Source: an uncultured Aquimarina sp. (lineage in GTDB: Bacteria > Bacteroidota > Bacteroidia > Flavobacteriales > Flavobacteriaceae). From it: 64,000 nucleotides of DNA. The notes under the pieces were generated by a model that had not been told where the DNA came from, did no database searches, and worked only from the letters and a program-made list of their open reading frames with translations. The translations under genes were made by a program, and so were the position numbers. The stretch is from the NCBI GenBank assembly GCA_947497175.1, contig CANMFM010000008.1:248001-312000 (forward strand). Reading direction: 5' to 3'. Below are positions 18,093-27,630 of the stretch, one piece after another. Each line of letters starts with the position of its first letter. Position 1 is the stretch's first letter.

Positions 18093-18932
18093 ATGAAAGT
18101 TATTTTTGACACCGTATCGTATACTTGTAGTAAAATAGTTACCAATTCTTACAGCACATCATTTTCGTTAGCATCCAAAATGTTATCTACTTCTATACGA
18201 CAAGACATCTATAATATCTACGGTTTTGTAAGATTTGCAGATGAAATTGTGGACACCTTTCATGACTACGATAAAGAAAACCTCTTCAGCGATTTTGAAA
18301 CTGAAATGTATAAAGCTATTGAAAATAAAATCAGTTTAAATCCTATATTAAATTCTTTTCAACAAACCGTACACCAATATAATATTCAACCAGAATTATA
18401 TGAGGCCTTTATGAAAAGTATGCGATTAGATCTTCATAAAACGAAGTATCTAACAGATCAAGAGTATAAAGAATATATTTACGGGTCAGCAGATGTGGTA
18501 GGGTTAATGTGTTTAAAGGTTTTCGTGAATGGGGATCAGAAAAAATATAACGAATTAAAAGAAAGCGCTATGCATTTGGGTTCTGCTTTCCAAAAAGTTA
18601 ATTTTTTAAGGGATCTAAAAGCAGATTATGAGGATCTGGACCGAACCTATTTTCCGAATACAGATCTCAAACAATTAGATGAAATTTCAAAACTGAGAAT
18701 AATAACAGAGATAGAAGAAGATTTTGAAAAAGGTTTAGCAGGTATTAACAAGCTTCCTGTTGAAGCCAAATTTGGTGTCTACACGGCGTTTATATACTAC
18801 AAAAAACTACTGAAGAAACTTAAAAAAACACCTTCTTTAGAACTAAAGAATACTCGAATTAGAGTACCGAACTATCAAAAATTTGGTTTATTAGCTAAAT
18901 CTTACTTCGACTATAGATTAAATCTAATTTAA
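18093..18932 (+). CDS. crtB: Phytoene synthase
   Basis: Condenses two geranylgeranyl diphosphates to phytoene, the first carotenoid-specific step. The 279-residue all-helical protein carries both Asp-rich motifs of the squalene/phytoene synthase family: RFADEIVDTF (about residues 46-55) and FLRDLKADYEDLDRTYFP (about 170-187), plus SFSLASKML near the N-terminus and YGSADVVGLMCLKVF. It follows crtI by 34 nt in the same operon, so both enzymes are made together. Confidence 0.94.
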   Translation: MKVIFDTVSYTCSKIVTNSYSTSFSLASKMLSTSIRQDIYNIYGFVRFADEIVDTFHDYDKENLFSDFETEMYKAIENKISLNPILNSFQQTVHQYNIQPELYEAFMKSMRLDLHKTKYLTDQEYKEYIYGSADVVGLMCLKVFVNGDQKKYNELKESAMHLGSAFQKVNFLRDLKADYEDLDRTYFPNTDLKQLDEISKLRIITEIEEDFEKGLAGINKLPVEAKFGVYTAFIYYKKLLKKLKKTPSLELKNTRIRVPNYQKFGLLAKSYFDYRLNLI

Positions 18933-18958
18933 CCTGTATTTTTGTAAAAAAATTGCTT

Positions 18959-19408
18959 GTGAAAATCTTCATCCAAATATTAGTCTTTCTTGCTGCCTTT
19001 TCTATTATGGAATTTATGGCGTGGTTTACCCACAAATATGTAATGCATGGATTTTTATGGTCTTTACATAAAGATCATCACCATAAAGACCATGGTAGTT
19101 GGTGGGAACGCAATGACCTGTTCTTTGTCTTTTATGCCGTAGTCAGTATGTCTTGTATACTTTTTCACAATTCAGAAACCTTTTGGATTGGCATTCCGAT
19201 TGGTTTAGGGATTCTTGCTTATGGAATAGCTTATTTTGTCGTTCACGATATTTTTATTCATCAACGATTCAAACTACTAAGAAATGCAAATAACTGGTAT
19301 GCTAAAGGAGTCAGAAGAGCACATAAAATACATCATAAAAACATAGGTAAAGAAAAAGGAGAATGCTTCGGAATGCTCGTAGTCCCATTTAAATATTTTA
19401 AAAAATAA
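18959..19408 (+). CDS. crtZ: Beta-carotene hydroxylase
   Basis: Membrane non-haem di-iron hydroxylase adding 3-hydroxyl groups to beta-ionone rings, giving zeaxanthin. From the GTG at 18959 it is 149 residues with four membrane-like segments and the histidine clusters HKYVMH (25-30), HKDHH (37-41), HDIFIH and HKIHH. The longer frame starts with TTG two codons earlier. A TATTTTTG box at 18937-18944 just upstream could allow extra transcription. No lycopene cyclase gene is in the window, so its substrate must come from a cyclase elsewhere. Confidence 0.93.
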   Translation: MKIFIQILVFLAAFSIMEFMAWFTHKYVMHGFLWSLHKDHHHKDHGSWWERNDLFFVFYAVVSMSCILFHNSETFWIGIPIGLGILAYGIAYFVVHDIFIHQRFKLLRNANNWYAKGVRRAHKIHHKNIGKEKGECFGMLVVPFKYFKK

Positions 19409-19418
19409 AATTTCAGTT

Positions 19419-19979
19419 TTATTCGGCCAATAACTTATCTAATGTTTCTCTAACTTTAGTACTGTTCCAATCGGCTGCACCTACTTTGTGAATAATTATA
19501 TTTCCTTTCTTATCTACTATATATGTTCCGGGTATAGGCTTATGAGTAAAAGGTTTAGGATGCGCAGATAATGATCGATAAATTGGATAATAATACTCCT
19601 TGTCTTTCATAAATTTGTTCAGCTCCGGATCATCATCTTCTGTTAAAAACACAAAAACTACGTTATCCTTATAATCATTATATAACTTTTGCAATGACGG
19701 CATCTCAGCGATACATGGGGGGCACCATGTTGCCCAATAATTTAATAAAACTACCTTCCCTTTTGCAGTAGTAAAGTTCATTGATTCTGTATTCACACCA
19801 TGTAGTTTCCAGTCATATGATTCTACCTTCACTCTTTCTTCTACAGCAACTAATCCGGGGCTAAAGGAAAAGATTCGCGTTAAAAAAATTTGCATCATTC
19901 CTCTGGTATTCGGAATAAAAAATAACACGAGTATAATGACAAAAATTAAGTTTGATATTTTTTTCTTATTAAATTTCAT
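19419..19979 (-). CDS. TlpA-like thiol-disulfide protein, membrane anchored
   Basis: A 186-residue protein with one N-terminal hydrophobic segment (about residues 9-22) acting as membrane anchor and a thioredoxin-fold domain from about residue 65. The active site is WATWCPPC, and the cis-Pro region reads PIPGTYIVDKKG. Such proteins reduce or oxidise cysteines in the periplasm, often in cytochrome c maturation or for protection of envelope proteins; the partner is unknown. The ATG at 19979 is used, as the longer frame starts with TTG. Convergent with crtZ, with ten bases between stops. Confidence 0.85.
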   Translation of the reverse strand: MKFNKKKISNLIFVIILVLFFIPNTRGMMQIFLTRIFSFSPGLVAVEERVKVESYDWKLHGVNTESMNFTTAKGKVVLLNYWATWCPPCIAEMPSLQKLYNDYKDNVVFVFLTEDDDPELNKFMKDKEYYYPIYRSLSAHPKPFTHKPIPGTYIVDKKGNIIIHKVGAADWNSTKVRETLDKLLAE

Positions 19980-20027
19980 TGATAACAAATTTGAATTCTA
20001 AAAATCATAACAAATCTATGAATTAAT

Positions 20028-20053
20028 AAAGCGCAATCAATGATTGCGCCTTA
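20028..20053 (-). terminator. Palindromic hairpin, possible terminator
   Basis: GCGCAATCA and TGATTGCGC (20031-20049) form a near-perfect palindrome followed on the minus strand by TTTATTAATT. It could end the transcript of the duplicated-domain lipoprotein; the T-run is weak. Confidence 0.45.
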
Positions 20054-20116
20054 AAAACCTTTAGGTAGGTAACTAACAAATAAAATCAAATTCAATTATG
20101 GTGTTTTCATTTCGTT

Positions 20117-20863
20117 TTATTGACGAGTAACCTGTATTGAATTAGAAAGATCGAATGTTCCTGTAATTCCGTCTACTGTACTTGCTGTTTTTAGATTTGA
20201 GTCATCCTCATAACGGGCATACCAAATAAAACATACGCCTACTCCGGCACCATCAAAATTAACCATTTCAACATCAGCCAATGTAGCCGGGACTCCCAAA
20301 ATATTTCCCATATCATCAGTGATCACCCACGTACTATTTGCTCCAAAAGCATTAGTTGAATCTAGGGTAATACCACTTACAAAATCCTGGGTCATATCGT
20401 TTGCCATAAATGTAAATGGTCCTCCTGAAATACTTCCTGCATTTGTAACTTGATTACGCACTACCTCTATAGAATTCGACAAGTCAAATGTGCCAGTGAT
20501 TTCGGCTACAGTTGCAGCAGTAGCGATATTGGAGTCATCTTCAAAACGAGCGTACCAAATAAAACATGATCCAGGACCTGCCTCATCAAAATTCACCCCT
20601 TCTACCATTTCTAATGTTCCGGGACGACCTAAAACATTTCCGGAATCGTCGGTAATCACCCAAGTACGATTAGTACCGATCGAAGTTGAAGAATCTAAAG
20701 TAATTCCCGAAACAAAATCAGGTTCACCATCAACATCAAACTCAAATGGTCCTCCTGCTATAGTTCCGGCATTTACGATAACTGTATTATTATCGTCATC
20801 ATCGCTACAAGAGACAGCAATAATTCCTATTGCCATCACTCCTATAATTAGTCTTTTTAACAT
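20117..20863 (-). CDS. Lipoprotein with two tandem copies of an unnamed domain
   Basis: A 248-residue lipoprotein (lipobox AVSC, Cys19) followed by an Asp/Asn linker and two tandem domains of about 105 residues (roughly 30-137 and 140-248). Each copy has the order AG(T/S)I(A/S)GGPF, DFVSGITLDS, TWVITDD(S/M)GN(V/I)LG, G(V/A)xFIWYAR(F/Y)EDDSN and ITGTFDLSNSIxV. The single Cys in each (SCFIWY and VCFIWY) is conserved. The same motif set occurs in long repeat-rich surface proteins of marine Bacteroidota as I recall; function unknown, probably a surface or adhesion module. Confidence 0.6.
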   Translation of the reverse strand: MLKRLIIGVMAIGIIAVSCSDDDDNNTVIVNAGTIAGGPFEFDVDGEPDFVSGITLDSSTSIGTNRTWVITDDSGNVLGRPGTLEMVEGVNFDEAGPGSCFIWYARFEDDSNIATAATVAEITGTFDLSNSIEVVRNQVTNAGSISGGPFTFMANDMTQDFVSGITLDSTNAFGANSTWVITDDMGNILGVPATLADVEMVNFDGAGVGVCFIWYARYEDDSNLKTASTVDGITGTFDLSNSIQVTRQ

Positions 20864-20936
20864 TGCTTTTGTTTTTATGATTATTATATCATAAAAGTAT
20901 ACACATCGAACCCTTTAAAATGTTAGATGGCTAACA

Positions 20937-21605
20937 CTAAGCAACATTTTTTAAACGAATTTCTTTTCTATTAAAATCAATAATATTAGACTCTTTCAAT
21001 TCGTTGAGAATAATATTTAAGGTAGGCCGAGAAGTACCGATCAAACTTGCAATATCTTTTTGGGTGTAAGGATGCTCTATAACCATATCACCTGTATCCG
21101 GACAGCAATGACCATAATCTTCTTTGAGTTCATTTAAAAATTCTAATAATCTTGTTTTTGCATCTTTAAACAGAAGTAATTGAAGTCTTCTTTCTAATCG
21201 TCTAAAACGTAAACCGATAAACTTGTAAATCCTTAGGCTAAATGATTGATTTTCCCTCATGAGCCCATGCATGGTTTCTACTCCAATTGGGCAAATAGAG
21301 GTTATATTCTCTACAGATTGTGCAAATTCTGTTCTTTTATTTTCTCCTAGAATTGCTTTTTCACCAAAAATTTCTCCTCTGGTTAATATGGCTTTTATAA
21401 TTTCATGACCATCTTCTGCATAGTATCCAATTTTCACTTTTCCTTTTTCAATAAGATATACTTTATTAGCAGAATCTTCTTCAAAATAAATGTAATCATT
21501 TTTTTTGTACGCGTCGAAATCGTGATCTTTTTTATACCTCTTAAACTTATGAGGGCATAATATTTTAAAGAGATTAGCATCCTCAAAAAACCAGATTGCA
21601 CTCAT
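20937..21605 (-). CDS. Crp/Fnr-family transcriptional regulator
   Basis: A 222-residue regulator with an N-terminal cyclic-nucleotide-binding-type jellyroll (about 25-135: GKVKIGYYAEDGHEI, GEIFGEKAILGE) and a C-terminal winged helix (about 150-220) with YTQKDIASLIGTSRPTLNIILNELKE as the recognition part. The canonical cAMP Arg-Ser pair after GE is absent (GEKAILGENKRTEF), so it probably senses another ligand or state. A Cys pair HCCPD lies between domains. It is a single gene; its target is not evident from neighbours. Confidence 0.88.
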   Translation of the reverse strand: MSAIWFFEDANLFKILCPHKFKRYKKDHDFDAYKKNDYIYFEEDSANKVYLIEKGKVKIGYYAEDGHEIIKAILTRGEIFGEKAILGENKRTEFAQSVENITSICPIGVETMHGLMRENQSFSLRIYKFIGLRFRRLERRLQLLLFKDAKTRLLEFLNELKEDYGHCCPDTGDMVIEHPYTQKDIASLIGTSRPTLNIILNELKESNIIDFNRKEIRLKNVA

Positions 21606-21851
21606 GATGATTGTGTTTTAAAATGTTAGTTATACGTTGTGTCGTATAACTTTGGATAACCTTTCTTTTTACTTTTAAAAAAGTCGCATCTAAAACAAGT
21701 TTCAAGACCTCTAATATTAAAAATTTTAGTGTAATGGATTTCAAAAAAAATGTAGAACTTATTAAACAACAAGTTAAAATAGGATCGAAATACTCCTTAC
21801 ATTTAAAACAAAAGTAAAATGTAAAATAAAACATATTAAAAAGAGTATATC
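21606..21851. other. Intergenic stretch, no gene seen
   Basis: An 83-codon open frame spans this AT-rich region on the minus strand but has poor coding character (Phe/Leu/Lys-rich) and extends into the Crp/Fnr start; I treat it as non-coding. It must hold the regulator's promoter. Confidence 0.45.
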
Positions 21852-21895
21852 CAAAAAAACCAAAAACCCTTTAAAAGAAAGAGTTTTCGGTTTTC
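21852..21895 (-). terminator. Terminator of the M57 protease gene
   Basis: On the minus strand AACCGAAAACTCTTT pairs with AAAGGGTTTTTGGTT around CTTTT, with wobble pairs, followed by a T-run. It starts 15 nt after the gene. Confidence 0.75.
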
Positions 21896-21909
21896 TGAAA
21901 AAAATCTTA

Positions 21910-22977
21910 TTAGTTTCTTACGACTTTAAAAGAAGAAATGATGTCGTTCCATCCGTATTGTTGCAGACAATCTATATCGACAGTCGCACTAGCGGCACGC
22001 CCACCAAAATCTTTATCAGCATAAATAATTATCTTATATCCCTGAGCGACTTTAAAGCTTGAAATATCGTCGTTACGAGTACCTCTGGCTAGGAGATCAT
22101 TAAGATTATAGTTCCCTAATCCATACGCCTGTGCACTTCCTGCGTAAGGACAATGTCTAAATACAGTTACGATATTATCATTGCCACCACCGCTTCCGGG
22201 GTATAAAGCACGAATAGCAACAAGGTCATAATTCGTAAAACCTCTCCAGGGCAATACTGAAGAATTCATAACAGAATTTGAATCTGTAACGGGAGTCCCC
22301 TGAATTAGCGTACCATCATTTTGATTTGTATGAAGTAAGCCAAAATTATGACCCATTTCATGTACCATAGTAAATAATTTTCTTCCAGATTCCATACTAT
22401 TAAATCTAGTATTGATTTCAATCCAACTACCAACTCTGCGAGAAGAATTAGGCAATAAGGCTCTTGCTACCCAATTGCCATTAGAATACCCAGTAAAAAT
22501 TCGAGAATCGGCATTATTTCTATCATTGGTAAGAGAAATTCGCAATCCAGACGCGTTTATAGTATTGTATTGATCAACCGCCTGATTAATCGCTATCTTC
22601 CATGATTGAGGCACATTACTCTCAACAAAATAGGTGACATCGCGAGCATTATTTGCACTAACAATGAATGTACCTCGACGTTGTTTACCAATAATTTCGG
22701 TATTAGAATTATCTCTTTTAATATAATTTTCTACTTCTTTTTTTGAAATTAAAATATCTTCACCAATAATAAACATGTCACTTGCTTCATCAAATTTGAT
22801 TTCATTTCTATCAAATCCTGAAGTAACCAGAAAAGTGTAATGTTTACTTAAATCTCCTATTGATTCTGGGGTATCCTCAAGTTCTTCATTAGAACAAGAT
22901 ACGAAGAGAGAAACAGTGAATATTGTCAAATACACTGTAATACTTCTTTTAAAACTTTTAATGATTTGTGTTTTCAT
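21910..22977 (-). CDS. M57-type zinc metalloprotease lipoprotein with beta/gamma-crystallin domain
   Basis: A 355-residue lipoprotein (lipobox LFVSC, Cys28). The catalytic domain (about 110-260) carries HEMGHNFGLLH at 206-216: His206, His210 and His216 bind zinc and Glu207 is the base, as in the dual-action HEIGH (M57) metallopeptidases; NSVMNSS is the expected Met-turn. After a Gly/Asn linker, residues 270-355 form a beta/gamma-crystallin domain with two Greek-key signatures ending DDISSFKV and NDIISSFKV, which usually bind calcium. Likely a secreted or surface protease. Another crystallin-protease protein is encoded at 37-38.6 kb. Confidence 0.88.
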   Translation of the reverse strand: MKTQIIKSFKRSITVYLTIFTVSLFVSCSNEELEDTPESIGDLSKHYTFLVTSGFDRNEIKFDEASDMFIIGEDILISKKEVENYIKRDNSNTEIIGKQRRGTFIVSANNARDVTYFVESNVPQSWKIAINQAVDQYNTINASGLRISLTNDRNNADSRIFTGYSNGNWVARALLPNSSRRVGSWIEINTRFNSMESGRKLFTMVHEMGHNFGLLHTNQNDGTLIQGTPVTDSNSVMNSSVLPWRGFTNYDLVAIRALYPGSGGGNDNIVTVFRHCPYAGSAQAYGLGNYNLNDLLARGTRNDDISSFKVAQGYKIIIYADKDFGGRAASATVDIDCLQQYGWNDIISSFKVVRN

Positions 22978-23533
22978 AATATGCGTTTAGTTAAATTGAA
23001 TTTGTATATTCTGAAAGTATTAGAATCGATTTGAATAAAAAATTAAATTAGCTAAATGACAAAAAAATGTAGCTTGATAACCAAAAAGCAATTGATAATC
23101 CATACATCATATCGTTAAATAAACCAGTAGTGCTTATTAATTCGAGATCTATTAGCTGAAGTATTTCAATGAAAGAGAAAGCACATCGAGAAGGATCCTT
23201 TAATCCTAGAAACTATTATCATTACTCATTTCTTGTTATTTGAGCATACGGCAGTTAACATAGTGCCGGGCACACCACCCGAAATAGTTAACCTTGGAAA
23301 TTTACTTACAAACGTGTAGAACCAGTATGGTGTGATTTTGGTTACTGGTGAAATTAAATTTTGTATCTCACAAATAGAAGTTTGTTATTTAATCTAAAGC
23401 ACCTCCTGAATATCTCAAAAAGTAGATCATTATAACATTTTGAAGAGGTTTTTGAACTTCTGCTCGTCAGATTTGACCAGGAAAATAGTAAAAGTTAAAC
23501 ACGAGCAAATCAAAACCAAGGGTTCTTAATTTA
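22978..23533. other. Intergenic region of about 550 nt, no gene seen
   Basis: No supported open frame, RNA or repeat. A slightly GC-richer patch at about 23245-23290 does not translate to anything I recognise. It separates the M57 protease gene from the end of the aconitase gene. Confidence 0.45.
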
Positions 23534-23566
23534 TAAAAAAACTCCTTAAGAAAAATCTTAAGGAGT
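23534..23566 (-). terminator. Terminator of aconitase
   Basis: ACTCCTTAAG and CTTAAGGAGT form a 10-bp perfect stem with a 6-nt loop; on the minus strand it is followed by TTTTTTTA. It lies about 35 nt after the aconitase stop. Confidence 0.88.
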
Positions 23567-23600
23567 CGAATTATGTAATAGAAATATTTAAAATCTCTGA

Positions 23601-25871
23601 TTAAGCGTTTTGCTTCTTGATTAAGTTTAATGCAGACCCTTCCTTGAACCATTCAATTTGAGGCTCATTATAGGTATGATTCAACATAACTGTATCCTTA
23701 GATCCATCTGCATGCACAACTTCTAGAGTTAGTTGTTTATTAGGTGCAAATTGATCAAGATCTATAAAATTGAACGTATCATCTTCTTGTATTAAATCAT
23801 AATCACTTTCATTGGCAAATGTTAACCCAAGCATTCCTTGTTTTTTCAGGTTAGTTTCGTGTATACGAGCAAATGATTTTACTATTACTGCACGAACTCC
23901 TAAATGACGTGGTTCCATAGCCGCATGCTCCCTTGATGATCCTTCGCCATAATTATGATCCCCAACAACTATAGTAGGAACTCCTGCTGCTTTGTATGCT
24001 CTTTGTACATTAGGCACACCATCATACTCACCGGTTAATTGGCTTTTTACAAAGTTGGTTTTCTTGTTATAAGCATTCACAGCGCCTATTAAACAGTTAT
24101 TAGATATATTATCCAGGTGACCGCGATAACGTAACCATGGTCCCGCCATAGAGATATGATCTGTTGTACATTTACCAAATGCTTTAATCAATAACTTAGC
24201 ACCTGTAATATTTTTACCATCCCAAGGCTCAAAAGGTGTTAATAATTCTAAACGTTCAGAGTTGGGATCTACTTCAACTTTTACACTAGATCCATCTTCT
24301 ACAGGAGCAAGGTACCCTGCATCTTCAACTTCAAAACCTTTTGGAGGCAATTCCCATCCTGTTGGTTCTTCGAACATCACTTCTTGTCCGTCTTCATTGA
24401 TTAATTTATCCGTTAACGGATTAAAATCTAATCGGCCTGCCACTGCAATTGCTGCAGTCAATTCTGGTGAAGCTACAAAAGCATGTGTATTTGGGTTACC
24501 ATCTGCACGCTTAGCAAAGTTTCTGTTAAATGAGTGCACAATGCTATTTTTTGGTGCGTTTTTAGGATCGCTATATCTTGCCCATTGACCAATACATGGA
24601 CCACAGGCATTGGTAAATATTTTAGCATCTAATTTTTCAAAAATATCTAATAGGCCATCTCTTTCTGCTGTAAATCTCACTTGTTCAGAACCTGGATTGA
24701 TTCCTAATTCTGCTTTCATTTTTAGCCCTTTGTCTATGGCTTGCTGAGCTATCGAAGATGCTCTGGATAAATCTTCATAAGAAGAGTTTGTACACGAACC
24801 TATTAATCCCCATTCCACTTTTAACGGCCAATCATTAGTTTTTGCTTTTTCGGTCATTGTACTCCCTACTTCTGTAGACAAATCCGGAGTAAAAGGTCCG
24901 TTTAATAATGGCCCTAATTCTGATAGATTAATTTCGATTACCTGATCAAAAAATTGTTCGGGATTTGCATATACTTCAGCATCTCCTGTCAGGTGTTCTT
25001 TCACTGCGTTGGCAGCATCTGCAACATCAGAACGATCTGTAGCTCTTAAATAACGCTCCATAGACTCATCATAACCGAACGTTGACGTAGTGGCGCCTAT
25101 TTCGGCTCCCATATTACAAATTGTTCCTTTTCCGGTACACGACATTGCCGTAGCACCAGGACCAAAGTATTCTACAATAGCACCTGTTCCACCTTTTACA
25201 GTAAGAATTTCGGCTACTTTTAATATTACATCTTTTGGTGCTGTCCAACCGGATAGTTTGCCGGTTAACTTAACACCTATTAATTTAGGAAATTTTAGTT
25301 CCCACGGCATTCCGGCCATTACATCTACAGCATCAGCTCCACCAACACCAATAGCAACCATTCCTAATCCACCTGCATTTACAGTATGAGAATCTGTTCC
25401 AATCATCATACCGCCTGGAAATGCATAATTTTCTAATACAACCTGGTGTATAATTCCTGCTCCCGGTTTCCAAAATCCTATTCCATATTTGTTAGAAACA
25501 GATTCTAAGAAATTAAATACTTCACTACTTGTATTTAAGGCAGATTGTAGATCTTTATCGGCTCCTACTTTTGCCTGGATCAAATGATCACAATGCACTG
25601 TAGTAGGCACAGCTACTTTTTCTTTTCCGGCTTGCATAAACTGTAATAAAGCCATTTGCGCAGTTGCATCCTGACATGCGATACGGTCGGGTGCAAAATC
25701 AACATAATCCTTTCCTCTTGTAAATGCTGTTTTTGCCTTACCGTCCCAAAGGTGTGAGTATAAAATTTTCTCTGCTAGTGTTAAAGGTTTACCAGTAATT
25801 TCACGTGCTGCATTAACACGATCGGCTACCTGACTGTATACCTTTTTTATCATATCGATATCGAATGCCAT
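23601..25871 (-). CDS. acn: Aconitate hydratase, mitochondrial-type
   Basis: Iron-sulfur enzyme isomerising citrate to isocitrate in the TCA cycle. The 756-residue length and order of domains match the mitochondrial-like aconitases of Bacteroidota. The [4Fe-4S] ligands are in [17 protein letters not shown] and [10 protein letters not shown] (the CxxC pair). Also visible are the swivel-domain motif [22 protein letters not shown] and [14 protein letters not shown]. It is a single gene with its own terminator; a TATTTTCG near-consensus -7 box precedes the start. Confidence 0.96.
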   Translation of the reverse strand: MAFDIDMIKKVYSQVADRVNAAREITGKPLTLAEKILYSHLWDGKAKTAFTRGKDYVDFAPDRIACQDATAQMALLQFMQAGKEKVAVPTTVHCDHLIQAKVGADKDLQSALNTSSEVFNFLESVSNKYGIGFWKPGAGIIHQVVLENYAFPGGMMIGTDSHTVNAGGLGMVAIGVGGADAVDVMAGMPWELKFPKLIGVKLTGKLSGWTAPKDVILKVAEILTVKGGTGAIVEYFGPGATAMSCTGKGTICNMGAEIGATTSTFGYDESMERYLRATDRSDVADAANAVKEHLTGDAEVYANPEQFFDQVIEINLSELGPLLNGPFTPDLSTEVGSTMTEKAKTNDWPLKVEWGLIGSCTNSSYEDLSRASSIAQQAIDKGLKMKAELGINPGSEQVRFTAERDGLLDIFEKLDAKIFTNACGPCIGQWARYSDPKNAPKNSIVHSFNRNFAKRADGNPNTHAFVASPELTAAIAVAGRLDFNPLTDKLINEDGQEVMFEEPTGWELPPKGFEVEDAGYLAPVEDGSSVKVEVDPNSERLELLTPFEPWDGKNITGAKLLIKAFGKCTTDHISMAGPWLRYRGHLDNISNNCLIGAVNAYNKKTNFVKSQLTGEYDGVPNVQRAYKAAGVPTIVVGDHNYGEGSSREHAAMEPRHLGVRAVIVKSFARIHETNLKKQGMLGLTFANESDYDLIQEDDTFNFIDLDQFAPNKQLTLEVVHADGSKDTVMLNHTYNEPQIEWFKEGSALNLIKKQNA

Positions 25872-26135
25872 AAACTGTAAATTTTAAGTATTGAAAAGTC
25901 TTGCGAAAATACGAATTTTAAAGGATTTTATTAAATGAATAGTCTTAATCCTATCTTTTTACATTTTTTAAAAAAATAAGGTGTTCAATTCCAGAAATTC
26001 ATAAATTAAATTTGAGAATTCTATAAAATCACTAAAAAAATATACAAGAAAATGACACGTTGAAATTTGGATCCACGAAAACGTTATAGTATTGAAACCT
26101 GAAAACCCGAAAAAAACTCAAAATTTGATGTAAAA
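25872..26135. other. Intergenic region upstream of aconitase
   Basis: No gene or RNA seen; AT-rich sequence containing the aconitase promoter region. Confidence 0.45.
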
Positions 26136-26170
26136 ACAAATGGTGGAATCAATTGACTCCACCATTTTTA
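26136..26170 (-). terminator. Terminator of the Spy-like gene
   Basis: AATGGTGGA and TCCACCATT (26139-26166) form a perfect outer stem that continues through TCAA/TTGA after one mismatch, with a T-rich tract on the minus side. Confidence 0.8.
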
Positions 26171-26183
26171 GATAACCCTGATT

Positions 26184-26609
26184 TTAGCGATCTTTTTGTT
26201 TACGGCTATGCTTGCGACGTTTTAACTGTTCATATTTTTCTAACTGAGTTTCAGACAAGGAAGACTTAAATTTTTCTTTTTCTTCCTTCATTGTTGCCCT
26301 ATGCTCTTTTGACATTTGACGTTGTTCTTCACTTAAAGTAGGTAACAATGCTTTTCTTCGCTCTTTTTTTGTAAGACTTTCATTGGCCACAATAGACTTT
26401 TGATTTTCGGAGAATGTGGCCTCCATAGATTTCTTTTGTGTTTCTCTTAATTTCTTTTGACTTTCAAATTGTGATTTCTGATCCTCAGAAAGACTTTCAT
26501 AGAAGTCTTGTCGCAGTTCTTTCTTCTTAAAATTCTCTTTAGTATCTGATTGAGCTGATAAAGAAAAAGCACAAAGAAAAAAAGTCAACAGTAATACAAT
26601 AGTTTTCAT
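26184..26609 (-). CDS. Periplasmic helical protein with LTxxQ-like repeats
   Basis: A 141-residue protein with a signal peptide ending at SLSAQ and a highly charged, Lys/Glu/Gln-rich helical body. Five segments resemble LTxxQ motifs of the Spy/CpxP chaperone family: LSEDQKSQ, FSENQKS, LTKKERR, LSEEQRQ and LSETQLE. Spy-type proteins bind unfolded proteins or metals in the periplasm, but here resemblance is at motif level only. The basic tail (KRRKHSRKQKDR) is unusual. Single gene with its own terminator; downstream of, and separate from, the MoxR operon. Confidence 0.6.
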   Translation of the reverse strand: MKTIVLLLTFFLCAFSLSAQSDTKENFKKKELRQDFYESLSEDQKSQFESQKKLRETQKKSMEATFSENQKSIVANESLTKKERRKALLPTLSEEQRQMSKEHRATMKEEKEKFKSSLSETQLEKYEQLKRRKHSRKQKDR

Positions 26610-26672
26610 AGGTATTTATTATTAAATGATTTACCTATTAGACTAATAAAAAAAGAAAAAGTTTAATCGTTA

Positions 26673-27629
26673 TTAAAAAAGATTTTTAATCACATCTTCA
26701 ACGCTTACTCCTTCGGCTTCGGCTTTGTAATTTTTTATGATACGATGACGTAAAATACCCATAGCAACTGCCTGTACATCTTCAATATCTGGAGAAAACT
26801 TTCCTTGTATCGCAGCATTAGCCTTAGCGGCCAGAATTAAATTTTGAGAAGCTCGTGGTCCGGCACCCCAATCGATATAATTTTTTACCAACTCGGTAGC
26901 GGTATCTCCATTAGGCCTAGTTTTACCAACCATGTCTACTGCGTATTCGATAACATTATCGGCTACCGGAATTCTTCTAATTAGATGCTGAAAGTCTATA
27001 ATTTCTTGTGCAGTAAATAAGGGATTAATGGTTTGAGTAGTATCTCCAGTAGTACTTTTTACAACCTCTACTTCTTCTTGAAAACTAGGATACTTTAGTT
27101 CTATGGCAAACATAAATCTATCTAACTGCGCTTCAGGCAACGGATATGTACCTTCCTGTTCTATTGGATTTTGTGTAGCAAGAACAAAGTACGGCAAATC
27201 GAGTTTGTAATGATGACCTGCAACAGTCACAGCTCGTTCTTGCATAGCTTCTAACAATGCAGCTTGTGTTTTTGGAGGAGTACGATTAATTTCGTCTGCA
27301 AGAATTATATTAGAAAAAACGGGACCTTTTATGAATTTAAAATGTCTGGTCTCGTCTAGAATTTCACTTCCTAATATATCACTGGGCATTAAATCAGGAG
27401 TGAACTGAATGCGTTTAAAATCTAATCCCAAAGCTTTGGAGATTGTATTTACCATTAACGTCTTAGCCAACCCAGGAACACCTATTAATAATGCATGGCC
27501 ACCAGAAAAAACAGAAATTAATATCTGATCAATAACTTCTTCCTGACCAATAATTATTTTGGAAATTTCTTTTTTGAGTTCGGAATGTTTTTTTACTAGT
27601 TTTTTAACAGCTGCTACGTCGTCTGACAT
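26673..27629 (-). CDS. MoxR-family AAA+ ATPase
   Basis: A 318-residue AAA+ ATPase of the MoxR group, which act as chaperone-like ATPases often paired with von Willebrand proteins. Walker A is IGVPGLAKT near residue 55, Walker B is ILADEINRTPPKTQAALLEAMQE, sensor 1 is LATQNPIEQEGTYPLPEAQLDRFM, and the helical lid carries GAGPRASQNLI. It lies one base after the PPIase gene in a four-gene operon. No VWA-domain or DUF58 partner is present nearby, so its usual client set is missing here. Confidence 0.9.
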   Translation of the reverse strand: MSDDVAAVKKLVKKHSELKKEISKIIIGQEEVIDQILISVFSGGHALLIGVPGLAKTLMVNTISKALGLDFKRIQFTPDLMPSDILGSEILDETRHFKFIKGPVFSNIILADEINRTPPKTQAALLEAMQERAVTVAGHHYKLDLPYFVLATQNPIEQEGTYPLPEAQLDRFMFAIELKYPSFQEEVEVVKSTTGDTTQTINPLFTAQEIIDFQHLIRRIPVADNVIEYAVDMVGKTRPNGDTATELVKNYIDWGAGPRASQNLILAAKANAAIQGKFSPDIEDVQAVAMGILRHRIIKNYKAEAEGVSVEDVIKNLF

Positions 27630-27630
27630 A

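Noticed and set aside
23467..23652. 61-codon minus-strand frame at the aconitase end
   Set aside because: Overlaps the aconitase 3' end and its terminator in another frame.
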